Positions 10,538-23,454 of a DNA stretch of 64,000 bases are shown piece by piece. The notes below the pieces were generated by a model that was not told the origin of the DNA, did not search any database, and was given only the letters and a program-made list of their open reading frames with translations. Within the stretch, counting starts at the first letter, position 1. Every line of letters starts with the position of its first letter. The stretch is from Brachynemurus nebulosus. Lineage: Eukaryota > Arthropoda > Insecta > Neuroptera > Myrmeleontidae. The translations under genes and the position numbers were made by a program. The stretch is from NCBI GenBank assembly GCA_035578155.1, contig JAPWDM010000005.1:45720954-45784953 (forward strand), in the 5' to 3' direction.

Positions 10538-11400
10538 CAAAATACCCCTGTCGCAACATCTGCATAACATAGTGAATTTCCAAAGATTGGACACTGGCGG
10601 ATCTCATATAACAACTTGTGTCTATCTAAAATAGTTTAGCTCTCTAACAGTGAAACAATTTTCAAAATCGCTTGAGTAGTTAATATTTGGTGTTTTTGGG
10701 TCCCCACGACCCTGGTGGATCTCATATAGTATAGCATATATGCATTTAAAAAAATGTAATTTTTAAACGGTGAAAAAATTTCAAAATCGGTTGGGTAGTT
10801 TTGTTTTTGGCGCTTTGGGGACTCCCAGACCCTGGCAGACCTTATATAACATAACTTAGATCCATCTAAAATAGTTTAGCTCTCTAATAGTGAACAAATT
10901 TTCAAAATCGGTGATGACGCGCTCTGGAAAAGTTAATTAATTTTTATTTTGAAAAATGAAACAGATATAAATATGTTTAGTAGGTACGGAATTTTTTGGA
11001 AAAAAATCACCAGTTTACTAAGGATTATTTATTTTTTCAGCTTGATAAAATATGTTTATTGTATTGATAAAAACGATGAAGCATTTATTGTAAAGAAATT
11101 CAGCAAATTTCTTAATTTTTCTCAGAAAATAGTTCACTTAGAACAATGTTTTAAGAGCTTGTCTTATGCAATTTCTTACGCTCTTTTCGATGGTGTAAAC
11201 AAAAATTAAAGAAATTTTTGAAATCTAGCCAAATTTTGCAAAAAATCACTAAAAGTGGCGAAAAATGGCCAAAATTTTGGCTTCTAAAAGTCGGACGTAT
11301 CTGGCTGACGAACTTATCCAAGCTATTGCGACTTTTGACCTTCTCACCAAATTTCTTCCATGGCATCCGCTGTAATAAGTGAATTTCCAAAATGGAAATG
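10538..11400 (+). repeat. Modular repeat family, copy 1
   Basis: Starts with module A (ACCCCTGTCGCAACATCTGC, 10541-10585). Then come three diverged ~120-bp tandem units (CTAAAATAGTTTAGCTC near 10627 and 10866). Next is a linker with ATGGTGTAAACAAAAATT, then module C (GTATCTGGCTGACGAACTTA, about 11290-11360) and an end block with CTGTAATAAGTGAATTTCC. Order matches the copies at 13.1, 45.4 and 53.5 kb. The (TA)n tract and module E are missing here. Class unknown. Confidence 0.75.
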
Positions 11401-12149
11401 TCCAAATGTCGTCTTACTTCGGAACAGACATTTATGTTAATAAAAAACAAAATAGCAAGACTTGTCAAAAGAATTTTAAACAATCGTGTTTCTTTTTGTT
11501 CATAACCGTGAAAAAAAATTTGTTAGTAAAAATAAATTTTTAGGTAAGATGAAAACTATTAGTGTGTAGAATAACGTGTTAAAATTATAGTCCGATCGAT
11601 TAATTGGAATTTCTTTTTTGTTTCCCACCAATCGAAAAAATCTTCATTTCAAAACTTGGCCCTTTGATTGCAAGGACGACTGGATTTTTTAAACTCAGTA
11701 TGTTGTCAGTACACTCTCAATATATATCTTACTTTCAAAATATGTAAAAAGAATCGAAAATTGTAAATCGTCATACCGTAATGTTGCTTTAACTATTATG
11801 AAAAAGTAAAACTACTGCTAAAATGGTCGATGTCACAGCAGTAACTAATGCTATTTTATTTTTGACACCATTAACCACAGTGGCCTAATATAAGCCGAAG
11901 ACGAGTTTTTTTCATTATATATGGTTATTGGGTTTAGTTGTTTAGCAAGTTTCATTGGCATTACAAGCACGCATTTTTTGTTACAAGTTATGTTAGCTTG
12001 TTGTTATACAAGTGGGTACTACAACGCTATACGCATATAACCCACCCCTATCCCCTCTCTTCCTTCCGCCACCCCATCCCGTTACTTTCCTCTCTTACCC
12101 TTCAACGCTACAGTATCGCTCAATTTCTTGGATTATATTCTTTAAACAA

Positions 12150-12151
<2 letters not shown>
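11401..12151. other. Non-coding DNA, nothing recognised
   Basis: A C-rich stretch at about 12040-12110 is followed directly by the (TA)n tract. No coding exon or terminal repeats seen. Confidence 0.4.

Positions 12152-12236
<85 letters not shown>
12152..12236. repeat. (TA)n microsatellite
   Basis: About 42 TA units between a C-rich stretch and GCGTACC. Repetitive Tyr-Ile frames across it are artefacts. Unlike the tracts at 6.8, 13.1, 53.9 and 56.1 kb, no host repeat could be recognised around it. Confidence 0.95.
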
Positions 12237-12239
<3 letters not shown>

Positions 12240-13057
12240 TACCAAGTGTATCATCATAATATAATAATACTTTTTCGGTGTTCGTCAAGCTGTTTGTAGG
12301 CTGTAAAATGAAATTAGTTGGTAACTTTTGGAATACACTGTACTGCACATCTTTGTCTTTAATACGATACTTTAGTTGTACGTGGTAATAAATCAAACAT
12401 AAAGTGTTGGTAAGGATCTATTACGTTAAAAAGATTCTTTACCTTATTTTTTTTTATTTTTTTGGGTATAAGCGAGAAAAAGTTTTTCTCTATAAGTTCT
12501 TCCTTATTTCGTTACGAGAAAGGGGAAAAATGTTTAAGGGGATTTGAGTGGCGTATTGTCAAAAACAAAAGTTTGGATTGTAGTTTGAATATTTAAGAAA
12601 TTATTAAAATTTAAAAAAACAATAATAGTTTAAATGAAACCTTTAAAGTAATTAAGTTAGAACAGTCTAAATTTTTATCTATAGTCAAAAATAAAATTTA
12701 GAAATTTTTTGCACTGAACAGTGATTTTGAAAGCTCACCGGATTTTATATTGCCAATTGAACGTACACGTATATTTTTACTTAATACAGCTTCTCATTTT
12801 ACCATCAAAGGCGCAAGTGAAAATTTTTGTGCCGTCAATATTATTTTTATTTATTGAAATTCGTGTCATGTTTCATTTAATGCAGTGTTATAAGATGTTG
12901 CCTCATTTTAAATAAATAATTCATTTATTTCAAAAATTAATTTTTTTAGAATAATTTTTTATTGGAATATAATAAAAATTCTCCATTTCTGTTTAAAGAT
13001 TAAAAATTTCTTTATTTTTTTTTTCTGTGAAACAAAGAAAATATTTTTTTTGATTCA
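12240..13057. other. Non-coding DNA, nothing recognised
   Basis: No supported open frame or repeat boundaries. Confidence 0.4.
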
Positions 13058-13708
<651 letters not shown>

Positions 13709-13709
13709 C

Positions 13710-14235
13710 AAAGAATTTTTTTTTTTATTTAAAGAAAACAAAATCAAAGAAATTTTTAACTTTTAAGCAAAGAAATCGTTTTGAGAGTGTAGCATAGAAG
13801 TAATTCGACACTGGAATCCTCCACTAAGTACATGCTAATTATCTGTAAACCTAATTTAAATTATTTTAAAACTTGCCACTAGGTGGCGTTAGTTAATTCA
13901 ACAAATTGGGACTTCCCCGTCTTCGTCAAAAACTCCATAATTTATTTATAATGATATCCACGTCGGCGTCGTTTCCCCCCAACATCGTCGTCATTTATAA
14001 ACAGTTTGTATTTTTTCCACATTATTAACAATTCAAGTGCCACACAACTTACAACACACCCCCTACCCCAAGAACTCGGGAGAGGGGGGAAGAGGACGTT
14101 GTGTGTACACATACGAAGAGAAGGGTATTTACGAAGTCGTAGAGCGTAAAAACGTGTCATGACTTTCAAATTTTTTTAAATGGGCGACAAAAGAAAATAT
14201 TACTTTACGCACCTTCTGTTTTTTAGGGTTACTAA
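13710..14235. other. Non-coding DNA, nothing recognised
   Basis: Includes a GC-richer stretch at 13955-14110. The minus-strand frame there (13942-14169) has no recognisable domain and no clear splice sites. Confidence 0.4.
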
Positions 14236-14519
14236 CAAGGAGATGCACCCAGAGTTAAATTCGGGATTTTAATGAAACTTCGCTGCTGTGTAGAATAGGC
14301 AAAAATAAGAGACCTGTATTTTTTTTATCGGTCATCTTCCACGTTTACGGGGTGAAACCAGCCCCTAAAGTTGGGGGTTCAAATCGTATTAATTAAGATA
14401 TCTCGAAAACTATAAGAGATAAAGGAAAATTTTAAATTGACGAAATGTTACTCTTTAAAAGACCAATTTACCTGTATAGGTTAAAACAAGGCAGGGTTCA
14501 CTCTGGGTGCATTTCCTTG
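14236..14519. mobile_element. PIF/Harbinger-type MITE (284 bp, TSD TAA)
   Basis: Inverted ends CAAGGAGATGCACCCAGAGT (left) and CAAGGAAATGCACCCAGAGT (right, minus strand) match at 19 of 20 positions. The 3-bp flank TAA is present on both sides (14233-14235 and 14520-14522), which suits PIF/Harbinger. Non-coding. Confidence 0.85.
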
Positions 14520-15961
14520 TAAGACAAAGTCTCGGAACCTTTATTATAGAACGTTTTGTCACATATCTATTTGTCATATTTTCAGAATTTCTACATTTCT
14601 GGACCAACGAACATGGAATTTTACATGTACTTGCTATAAGTGTAGATTTTATTTAACCTGTTAATCCATAGTAAATAAATCTTTGCCTTAATTATTTCTT
14701 GAAGTTCTTTCTTGTGTTGAAGGGTTCGTAAAATTAAATTAAGCTCCCACTTATCATTTTTCACTCTTATTAAACTCCGTTTACGAAGTGGAGAAAATGG
14801 TCCTCAGTAAATAAAATTTTGCATCGAGGTATGTTTCGGTATTAAGAAACATCCCACAAAAATTAACGTCTAACGTCTAAATCTTTAATGCTAGGAAAAA
14901 TGAATAAACTTTTTGCTTTGCGTAAGTAACGCTGAAGTTTCCTTAACTACTTTTAAATTTAAAGCTTAATTTGTGAAGTACTGAACTTCAAAATTTATGT
15001 GTTTCTTTAAGATACATAGGAAGCCAATTAGCTGATTCTCATAGTAACCCATGTGCAAGTAACATTGTCGATTATATTGATTTTTATGATAAAACCTAAA
15101 AAATATACCTTAATGTCCTATATTTTGTCCCTGCTGTAAAAAACTCTAGGTGTTGAGGAGCCCTAGCTTAAGGCGTGTCTAACACGTACTTGACGATTTT
15201 TTTTTATATAATAATTTTCCTGTTCGCCTGTTATAGATACTTTTTGTTCGCAAAATATGAGAAAATATGGGAAATTTTTTTTTCTGTTTTCATGAGATTT
15301 TGATGGATTATTTTGTGAACGAATATCTATTATTAGGTGAGAAAACTTTTCGAAGAAATACGTCAATTATCGAATTCTGGGAATAATTACTTTGGTTTTA
15401 TGGATAACATACAATTTTTTGATATACAGTGTATTATGTTTTTGCATCGAGTTAATTTAGGTACACAACATTACAATTTTCCTTGTAACTAAATGCACAA
15501 CAAACCCTATTTACTCTAAACTCTAAACTCTACCAGAATACATTATTGCACTCGTCAAAGAGACATGTGACCTAAAAACTGATTGCATCAAACTCTCTAA
15601 CTCTATTTATACTCTATACTTGATGCTCTATTACATTTTCGACTATAATTACTCGAAACATGATACGAGTTATTGTAACCGTTGAAAAAATCCCATTTTT
15701 ATGTCGATGTGAATTCATTGTGAATACATACGTATGGATGTGTGTGTATAATAGTTTTACCCCCACTCTGACAGTGCCCCCTCCACTACCCCCACTTAGT
15801 ACATACCATGTATGTATCTATATGCATATATATATTAAAACCATTCACTCACTCAGATTTTACAAATCCAACAGGTCAAATATCTCATAATATGTGAATT
15901 TAACATATTCTACTAGTTCAGTAGAGCTCTAACAATTATACATTCATACGTATCGGGAATG
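14520..15961. other. Non-coding DNA with a short dispersed fragment
   Basis: 14580-14660 shares ordered phrases (CTACATTTCTGGACC, GAAATTTTA-type, GCTATAAGTGTAGATTT) with 48440-48520. Otherwise no gene or repeat boundary is visible. Confidence 0.4.
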
Positions 15962-17455
15962 ATATATGGGTAGTTATACAAAAAAGGGGAAGAAAATGGA
16001 CTTAATTCCGGCCCGACATTTTTTTCATGCATAAGCTTTAGCAAGTAGTTTTATTTCAAGTTGATATTTTTCACACTATTTCAAAGTGGCCAGTCAAAAA
16101 ATTAAAAATTATAAATTTTATGGCCACTATAAAAAAGAGACATCAAGGAAGGTGAAAAAATGAGTAAAAAACTAAAATTAACACAAGAGAATTTCTTATA
16201 TTCATTTTTATTATTAAGCACAATTTATTAAACTATTAAACAATTTATTAATTTTTATTATTAAACAATTTTTATTATTTTTATTATTAAATCTTTAATT
16301 ATTAAACAATTTATTATTTATTTAATATATATGTATATATTATATATTATATTAGTAGTATATATTAGTAGTTATATAGTATATCTGTATATGTATTAAA
16401 AAAAAATTTAAAAAAATTAAAAAAAATAACTAAATAAATAAAAAAAATTGCGAATTTTTTATTTATTAGAAAATATTTGAAGTCATTTACGACAGTTTAA
16501 TACATATTATATATTATATTATTAGTATATGTGTCAGTAGTTATATTAATTATATTGTATATACCATACAGAAAAAAAAAATGGGAATTTATTTTTTATT
16601 GAAAAATATAAGGAGTCATTTATTACAGCATTCTAATGACATTTACCTAATTTATTTACATTATTTAAGTTTAATCCCGTTTTTTGGAGCTGCCAGGAGA
16701 CTGAGACCAGAAGACTGAGAATTCTTCAATATTCTTTAAAAATCGGCTAAATAACGTTTTATAAAAAAAAAAAAAAAAAACAAGTTCGCTATTCCAATAC
16801 AACATAATTATTTAGAGCTCATAAAACTGAAAACTTTCTTGTATCCACAGTACTTTTCACGAAAATGCTGACCAGGATACTGAAAAATTGACTGGACCGA
16901 GTACGATCTCACTTACAATGTTAACTGAATTAATTGATACAACCTCAAATTAAGTAAAACATGTACTTTATTTTATTTATTATATTTTAGTTAATTACTA
17001 TGACAAACGATGATTTAATCGGAATATAAATTTTTTATATTTTTTAAGTGTTTTTGTTTGAGAGGAGAATGATGCAAAGTTCGGGAGACAAAATGCAATA
17101 GAATATTTCTTTAAAAAAATATAAAAAAATTCAAAAATTTTTTATACAATAAAAAAGTACCAATATTATAGATTACTATTGCAGTGTAAATTTTTTTATA
17201 CATCCAGAAAAAATAATTATTTAGTCTGCTATGTTTTACTTTGGAGAGGAGACATGTCAAGAGACTGAGAATTTTACATTTTAAGTCTAATTTTTTATAA
17301 AAAATATATTTCGAAACCGGGTTATTTTGCGTGACCAGTTAGACGCAGTAATAGTTTACAGTTTTCATCTAGAAAAAATGTATTTTTCAAAATATTAATA
17401 TATAAAATGAGTTGCGCCGTCCAAAATTCCCTCGTTTGTAGAACTACCCATATAT
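15962..17455. mobile_element. TIR element of ~1.5 kb, degraded
   Basis: Left end ATATATGGGTAGTTATACAA and right end (minus strand) ATATATGGGTAGTTCTACAA are inverted at 19 of 20 positions. The TIR overlaps TATA-type sequence, so the exact duplication cannot be set. The inside is extremely AT-rich (16.2-16.6 kb) with a repeated phrase GACTGAGAATT near 16715 and 17260. No transposase frame survives. Confidence 0.65.
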
Positions 17456-17962
17456 TGAACCGTGCATGTGGACCATGTTAAACATGAATTGAATAATCAT
17501 GTTTCGATATGTATGATAAATTTCATGTAGCGAGTTTTTATTTCATGCATGCAAACAATAGAAAATATTATATTGATGGTATTGAAGGCGATGTTTTAAA
17601 TATCGGTACAGGCAGACAGTTCTTGTATTTGGGCTTCCGGATTATGCCGTAGTTCGAATAATGTTTTTCCTGTATATTTCCATATATAAAAATCCGCTAA
17701 GTGGATGCTAGATACCTACACATTATGTCAAAATTTCATAGTTCAGTCACAACTCTCCATAATTAGCCTTTATCTTGTTAATAATATGACATTCATTGAG
17801 TCTTAAAACTGCGGTTAGATCACCTAATACGCTGACAGACTTGACGAATATATAAGAATTTCGTGGTTATGAATACGAAATCCTATATCAAAACGTACCA
17901 CAATTTCATATACACTTAGGCGTGCTAAAAAATGAGGCCTTTTTGGAGAAATTTTTTCTCTA
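17456..17962. other. Non-coding DNA, nothing recognised
   Basis: Spacer between two transposon-derived blocks; no open frame or repeat supported. Confidence 0.4.
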
Positions 17963-18523
17963 CACAGAGAGAAAAATCATATAATTTTTGTAGATAAAAT
18001 TTCAGAAAAATTACCATGCTCTCTTATAATGCGTGCGCGATCGACGACCAAAGTAAAAAATATATTATAGCATGGTAAAATTTAATGTGGTAACACAACT
18101 TCTATCGCACTCTTATGCATATATGTTATAGTTTAATTCTTGTTGTCGTACTCTTTCATTTGCGCATCTGACCCGCAACCTTATGTTGCATCGGCTGTAC
18201 CTGTAAAAATTTCGAAGATGCCCGATCTTTTCCGACCTTCGATTCTTTATGATCCATACAAAAATGATTGGCAACAATATATTCTAATACTGAAGATAGT
18301 GGAGTAACAAAATGATGAATTAAACGATGACCATCAGTCAAGACATTCTAATGAACACTGCTTCGACACCACACAACACCACCAGTGTTAGCAACCCTGA
18401 AGAGTGAAATTATTGTGCTAGGGTCGTAAAATTATAGTAAATTTGAAAAAATTATAGTAGATTAGAAATAAAATTCGTCAAGTGCGTGGTTGACACGCAT
18501 TAAGTTAGGGCCCTCAGTTATAT

Positions 18524-20061
18524 GAGCCGTTTATTATGAAAGTGGGGCAAGTCCATTTTTGAAAAAAATGGAGATAATGGTAGTTATAGATAAGACTTAG
18601 TATGATCTTTTCATCTATCAACAATTTATAGTCAAAAAAATTCAGAAGCCTAATATTTGAAAGATTGAAGTTTTAGCTCTTAACAGTATTGTAAATATGT
18701 TTATTTTGATAGTGGTGCAAGTCCATCTTACAAGTAAAATTTCCGAAACTGGACCTATTGATTTTGATAAAACTTAGATATGTTGTAGAATACTAAAAAA
18801 TAAGTAACACTTGCTTTTTTTATCTGCGGAAAAGCGGTTTGAAGGGGTGAAATCGTCCTTCAAAAATTGGGGTGAAAATTTAATTTTTCAAATATCTCGA
18901 AAACGGTAAGAAATAGAAACAAGCATTTCTTAAATAAATTGGCGAGATTGCTCTTTTTTATAAAGCTATCTATTGATATGTAATTTGTTTACATTACATC
19001 AACAGGGGTAGTATAGGGCTAAAATTTGAGGGGTTAATTTTTAGAAAAGAGGTAAAAAATTAAATATAATAAAGTTTTATTTACAAATTTCAAGTGTACG
19101 TAAAAAAAATCTAATCGACCTGTTTTTACTCAATTTCCTAATATTAAATCCAGGGGTAGTTAACGGGGTGACTGTGTCGACATAATCGTACTATTTGAGT
19201 AATTAAAAACTTCTTCAAGGGAAATAGTTTTAAGATGGTTTCTCACAATAAATGTAGACTAAAATCGAATTTGCTCTGAAAAGAGATTTTATTTAACAAA
19301 TCAATATAAATTAACAAATTGATAGAGAATTACAATAAAATTTTAGTTACCTGAAAAGAGAAATCGATTTGCAAAGTCACTTTCTTTTTCTATTTTAAAT
19401 AAAATTAAAATTCTCAGAAATATTAAATAAATCAAACATAGAAACTTTAATCATAAAATATGTTACAAGCGTATAGAGTATAACAACTACTTTATAGTTG
19501 CTATACCCAACGCGCCTAATTCAAACGTCCAATATCCATAAACATCAACAGTGTAATTTAGAAATGCTTGTTTCTATGCATTTCCAAATTATATAGTTTA
19601 AAACAATTAGAATAAATTTTTAAAATTAATTTTAAGCAACTCTGCAAAGGGGGTGAGTCGCCTTTTTAAAGTACATACTTATTTTCAAACACTCATTTCT
19701 ACTGCTAAGGCACTGGCAGGGGGTAATAATGTCATAGTACGTGCTTCTAAAGTTGAACTGTCGTATGAAAAGTTTTTATTTTTAAATGATAAAACTCAAA
19801 TATTATCCTTTTAAATTAACGATTACAATAATTCATTAATTTTGAAAGTGGGGCAAGTCCATTTAGTTATAATAAAACCTTTTTTTTTTAGCCAGCATTA
19901 TAAACACTATTGGATCATAAACTTGCATTATCTAAGACCACAAAATACAAAAAGTATGTCTATTAACACTTACCAATATTTTTAAATTTATTGAACGCAA
20001 ACCCTTAAATATCTCGCAATAGCAAAATATGGACTTGCCCCACTTTCAAAATCAACGGCTC
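18524..20061. mobile_element. TIR element with repeated GTGGGGCAAGTCCAT motif (1.54 kb)
   Basis: The left end GAGCCGTTTATTATGAAAGT and the right end (minus strand) GAGCCGTTGATTTTGAAAGT are inverted, each followed by GGGGCAAGTCCAT. The motif also occurs internally at about 18711 and 19850. There is no clean target duplication and no coding capacity. Superfamily not assigned. Confidence 0.75.
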
Positions 20062-20490
20062 ACATATTTGAAAAATTCAATTTTCACCCTAATTTTTAAA
20101 GAGCGATTTCACTCGTTCCAACCGTTTATAAAAAATATGTGTCGCTTATTTTTTACTGTTCTACAACATATTCGTTTCAATAGCGAGTAAATCAATCGAC
20201 TACGAAGTTTAGTTAACTAATAATAAATTAAAGTAGTGCCAACACTGATTCTAATTAAATGACATTTTTATAATAGGTATAAATTTTTGCGAGTCGCCAA
20301 CGTGTGTTTCGATAAGTGTGTATTTCATGTGGGTATTCGAACTATGTCACACTTTAAGTTCTGGTGTACATATACCTATGAGCAGTTTAGTTAAAGTTCC
20401 CTTCAATGTCACTCGATAGCGAACACCCATTATCTCTTATTTTTTTTATTTCTTATTTCATTCATTGTGTGTCCCGTACGATACTGAAAC

Positions 20491-20842
20491 ATTGACCGCA
20501 TTCCATTAGCAAAAATTTTACACTGTGCGTGACACTGTGTTACATTGTGTCTACTTTTTTCACTAATGGAACATCAACTTTTATTTTGTTTCTGCAGAGG
20601 GCAGCATAGACAAAGTTACTAGATTTTAAAAAGATTCAATCTGCTTTTTGAGATTCCCAATTACACGTATAATTTAATTAAAAGCAGATAAAAGGTTAGT
20701 TTCGCAATAAAATTAAAAAAAATTAGTTTTTTTGTGAAAAAAGAAAGTACAAAAATCACGAAAACTTGTTTGGCATTTCTTTTCCCCTAAATGCACTGTG
20801 TTACACAGTGCCGTTTGTGTTTGCTAATGGAACACGGTCAAT
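20491..20842. mobile_element. Small TIR element, ATTGACCG...TTCCATTAGC ends, copy 1
   Basis: The left end ATTGACCGCATTCCATTAGC and the right end (minus strand) ATTGACCGTGTTCCATTAGC are inverted at 18 of 20 positions. Inner motifs such as CACTGTGTTACA are also mirrored. A shorter relative is at 23241-23454. No duplication was confirmed. Confidence 0.7.
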
Positions 20843-20883
20843 TATGTGTGCGTAGCGTACCTCATATACTCTAGAGTCTAGAC

Positions 20884-21160
20884 CATAGATTCCCAACGGG
20901 GGCGATATCGCCCCCCAGTGGGCGCTGGAGCCTTCCAGGGGGGCGGTAGCGGATAAGGTTGTCAAGAGGGGTGGTCAAATAAGTAAGGCATTTTACAGCC
21001 GACGAGCAAAAAAAAAGGTCGCTGATTGTGAAAAATAGAAAAAAGGGCGGCATTTGTACAATTGACGAGTAAAAAAAAACTGGCGGCGCTGCTAGGGGGC
21101 GTTGAAATTTCTGTTCTATACTAAAGAGGGCGGTGATCCAGAAAAGGTTGGGAATCTATG
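20884..21160. mobile_element. hAT-type MITE, GC-rich, 277 bp (TSD GTCTAGAC)
   Basis: Inverted ends CATAGATTCCCAAC and ...GTTGGGAATCTATG, of the ATTCCCAACC type common in hAT elements. Perfect 8-bp flanks GTCTAGAC lie at 20876-20883 and 21161-21168. Inside, GGGGGCG/CGCCCCC blocks make it GC-richer than its surroundings. The 60-aa minus-strand frame in it is incidental. Confidence 0.92.
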
Positions 21161-21168
21161 GTCTAGAC

Positions 21169-21523
21169 CATAGAGTAATAGAGACAACATATCTATCCCT
21201 ACACTACTGGAACCAGTGTAACATGTAAGAGATAGACAATATGTTGTATACGTGCACTGGGTTTACATTGTATTAGTGCGATTTTGTGTATTTGTGTGAG
21301 TAACGCCGATAGTAGGGGCGGTCACGTTGTTCAGCTATTGCATACATAGCTATGACACCACACGCATGTACTAGGGGATGTAACAATCAAGTCCATTATC
21401 ATGTGGTTGATCTACAATCATCGACTGCTACTGACAAACTGACAACTAAGAAGCCTAATGAGCACAGAAGTACACACTCGTGATTACAGAAAAGAGATAG
21501 TTGCTATACCTCTGTACTCTGGG
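21169..21523 (+). mobile_element. hAT-type MITE, family of three, copy 3 (TSD GTCTAGAC)
   Basis: Full-length relative of 1845-2188 and 4515-4889. It begins CATAGAGTAATAGAGACAAC and ends ...CTCTGTACTCTGGG. GTCTAGAC flanks it at 21161-21168 and 21524-21531. The left duplication is shared with the right duplication of the element at 20884-21160, giving three GTCTAGAC copies around two abutting elements. Confidence 0.92.
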
Positions 21524-21646
21524 GTCTAGACTATATTTATATTTACATTTGTAACTCTATGAGCGAGCACGAGCAATCTAGTATTACCCGTATAGAACTC
21601 AAATTTTGACAGTTCAATATCGATTTATGCCTCTGTCAGTTTTGAC

Positions 21647-22067
21647 TAGGGATGAGCATCGATAAGAAAACATCGATGTTTACCATCGACTGTAAGCCAT
21701 CGATATATCAAAAACATCGATCTCGAAACATCGATGTTTTGCGGTCGCAAACATGGATGTTTTGTAGTATTTAAACATCAATCTTCAAAGTACAAATACA
21801 GAAAAAAACTACTATAAACTATTTTCAACTGTAAATTGGGAATAAGAATAAAAATGAGTGTTTTTATCGTTGTTACAGCTCGCAATGTTATATTTTCGTT
21901 CTTTCTATTAAAGTTCATATTACCAACAGTATATTATATAAAAACATCGACGATTTACTATCAATGTACGAAAAACATCGACGACTTGCCATCGATGTCA
22001 AAAACATCAAACATCCATAACAAAACATCGATGTTTTGAAAACATCGATCATCGATGCTCATCCCTA
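21647..22067. mobile_element. hAT-type MITE with many AACATCGATGTTT motifs (TSD GTTTTGAC)
   Basis: Inverted ends TAGGGATGAGCATCGAT and ...ATCGATGCTCATCCCTA are perfect over 17 bp. The 8-bp duplication GTTTTGAC is perfect (21639-21646, 22068-22075). The palindrome ACATCGATGT or close variants recurs in subterminal zones on both sides, probably transposase binding sites. Confidence 0.94.
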
Positions 22068-22200
22068 GTTTTGACATTTATTTATATAAACATTCGTAGT
22101 AGTATTTTCAGTTTTAAATTCACGATAATTTGAACAATGTTATTCGTTGTTCCGTTCAATAAATGAGTTGACGAAATATCTTTTTATTGTTTCATTTATA

Positions 22201-23060
22201 CAGTCCGTCTCATAATATAGCCTCACTAAGAATTTTTATATTTCACTTACAATATTTTAGAGAAACAGGTTAGCCAATAATACGTTAGTCGTATATTTCG
22301 AAAATATTTTATTGTGTAAATAAAAATATGCAGTATTTGTTTTAATAAAATAAACGCACAAACAAATCACAAAAGTTATATCAAAAACATATAAAATTAA
22401 TATAATTTTTTGTCCCATAATAATATAGCCTCACTTTTCAAAAATTAAGTATAATTTTAATAATTATTGACTGGTTAAGGCTCCTTTATTTTCCACTATT
22501 TGTGAAATTTTTGTTGGAATATTCTCATATAAATTCCTTGCATATTCCAGTGGTATTTGGCATCAGTTACGTCTAATATTTTCTTTCAATTTTTTTTGAA
22601 ATTATATTGTTTCCCGCCGTCGTATACTTTACGGGACGAATAGTTCGATACATTTTCGATGATGTTGATATCAGGTGATCTGGCTGATCGTGTAAAACAG
22701 ATCAGTTTCTTTGTTTAAACAATTCCTGTACACACGTAGAATTGTGAATTCAGACATTATCCTGCTGTCTAAAATATCCACTCTCCGCCCTGTAAAACCT
22801 CATTTATTTCTACTTCTTGTTGAAAAAGAGTGCCTGCGTATTTTTTCGAATCCTGTCGTCCTTTTAAAATAACAGGATCGATAACTTTATTGAAGTAAAT
22901 CGCTCCCAAAACATCATTGATCTATCATCCATTTCTCTCAACTTAAATAAAATTGTTATTTATGTAAATCGTGACAGTAATATGTGTGAATATCCATCTG
23001 GGTCGTCAGGATTAAACCATTCTTATACCATTCCGTTGTGCCAGACACAGTTGTCTAAGT
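22201..23060 (-). mobile_element. Tc1-like element remnant, right end lost
   Basis: After TA (22199-22200) it begins CAGTCCGTCTCATAATATAG, a Tc1-style terminus. A second copy of that phrase (GTCCCATAATAATATAGCCT) lies about 210 bp inward at 22411, like the double repeats of IR/DR Tc1 elements. It encloses the minus-strand transposase pseudogene. No matching right terminus was found, so the element is truncated; the end coordinate is approximate. Confidence 0.75.
22464..23050 (-). pseudogene. Broken Tc1-family DDE transposase
   Basis: Reading on the minus strand across several frames, the hallmarks of Tc1 transposases appear in order. They are DPDGY (about 22990), a MDDRSMMFW block near the usual GGGSVMVWG, FRQQDN (22752-22776, second catalytic Asp), then ARSPDINIIENV with the third acidic residue. 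RKVYDGGKQYNF and a C-terminus with YARNLYENIPTKIS ending at the TAA at 22464-22466 follow. Stops and frame changes separate the blocks and the N-terminal DNA-binding half is missing, so it is dead. Confidence 0.88.
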
Positions 23061-23240
23061 ACATATTCTGTAAAAAAGCAAAAACATTTAAATCTTAAAA
23101 TACATTAATATCAGAGTAAATTTATCTTACCTTAAAAATATTATACAGCAATAATCTATATTTATATATACAACTGCAGTGTCACTTCATTTTGACATTT
23201 AATTATACATCAAAATGGTTAGATACATAAGATATATAAT

Positions 23241-23454
23241 GGCCACGTTCCATTAAGGAAACACAAACAACACTGTGTAACACAATGTATTTGTTTCTTC
23301 ACAAAAAACTAATTTTTTAAATTTTATGCAAAACTAACCTTTTAATTGCATTTAAAAGCAATTAAAACGTTAGTTTTAAAAAAAAAAAATAGTTTAATGT
23401 GAAAAAATAAGTTCACAATGTTGTTTGTGTTTTATAAATGGAAGACGGTTAAAA
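23241..23454. mobile_element. Small TIR element related to 20491-20842, copy 2
   Basis: Ends GGCCACGTTCCATTAAGGAA and (minus strand) AACCGTCTTCCATTTATAAA are followed on both sides by ACACAAACAACAYTGTG. An internal palindrome around TTTAATTGCATTTAAAAGC could form a hairpin. Diverged; no duplication identified. Confidence 0.6.

Noticed and set aside
12151..12396. Open frames with long Tyr-Ile repeats over TA tracts (also near 13012-13436)
   Set aside because: They are translations of (TA)n microsatellites in both strands and several frames, not proteins.
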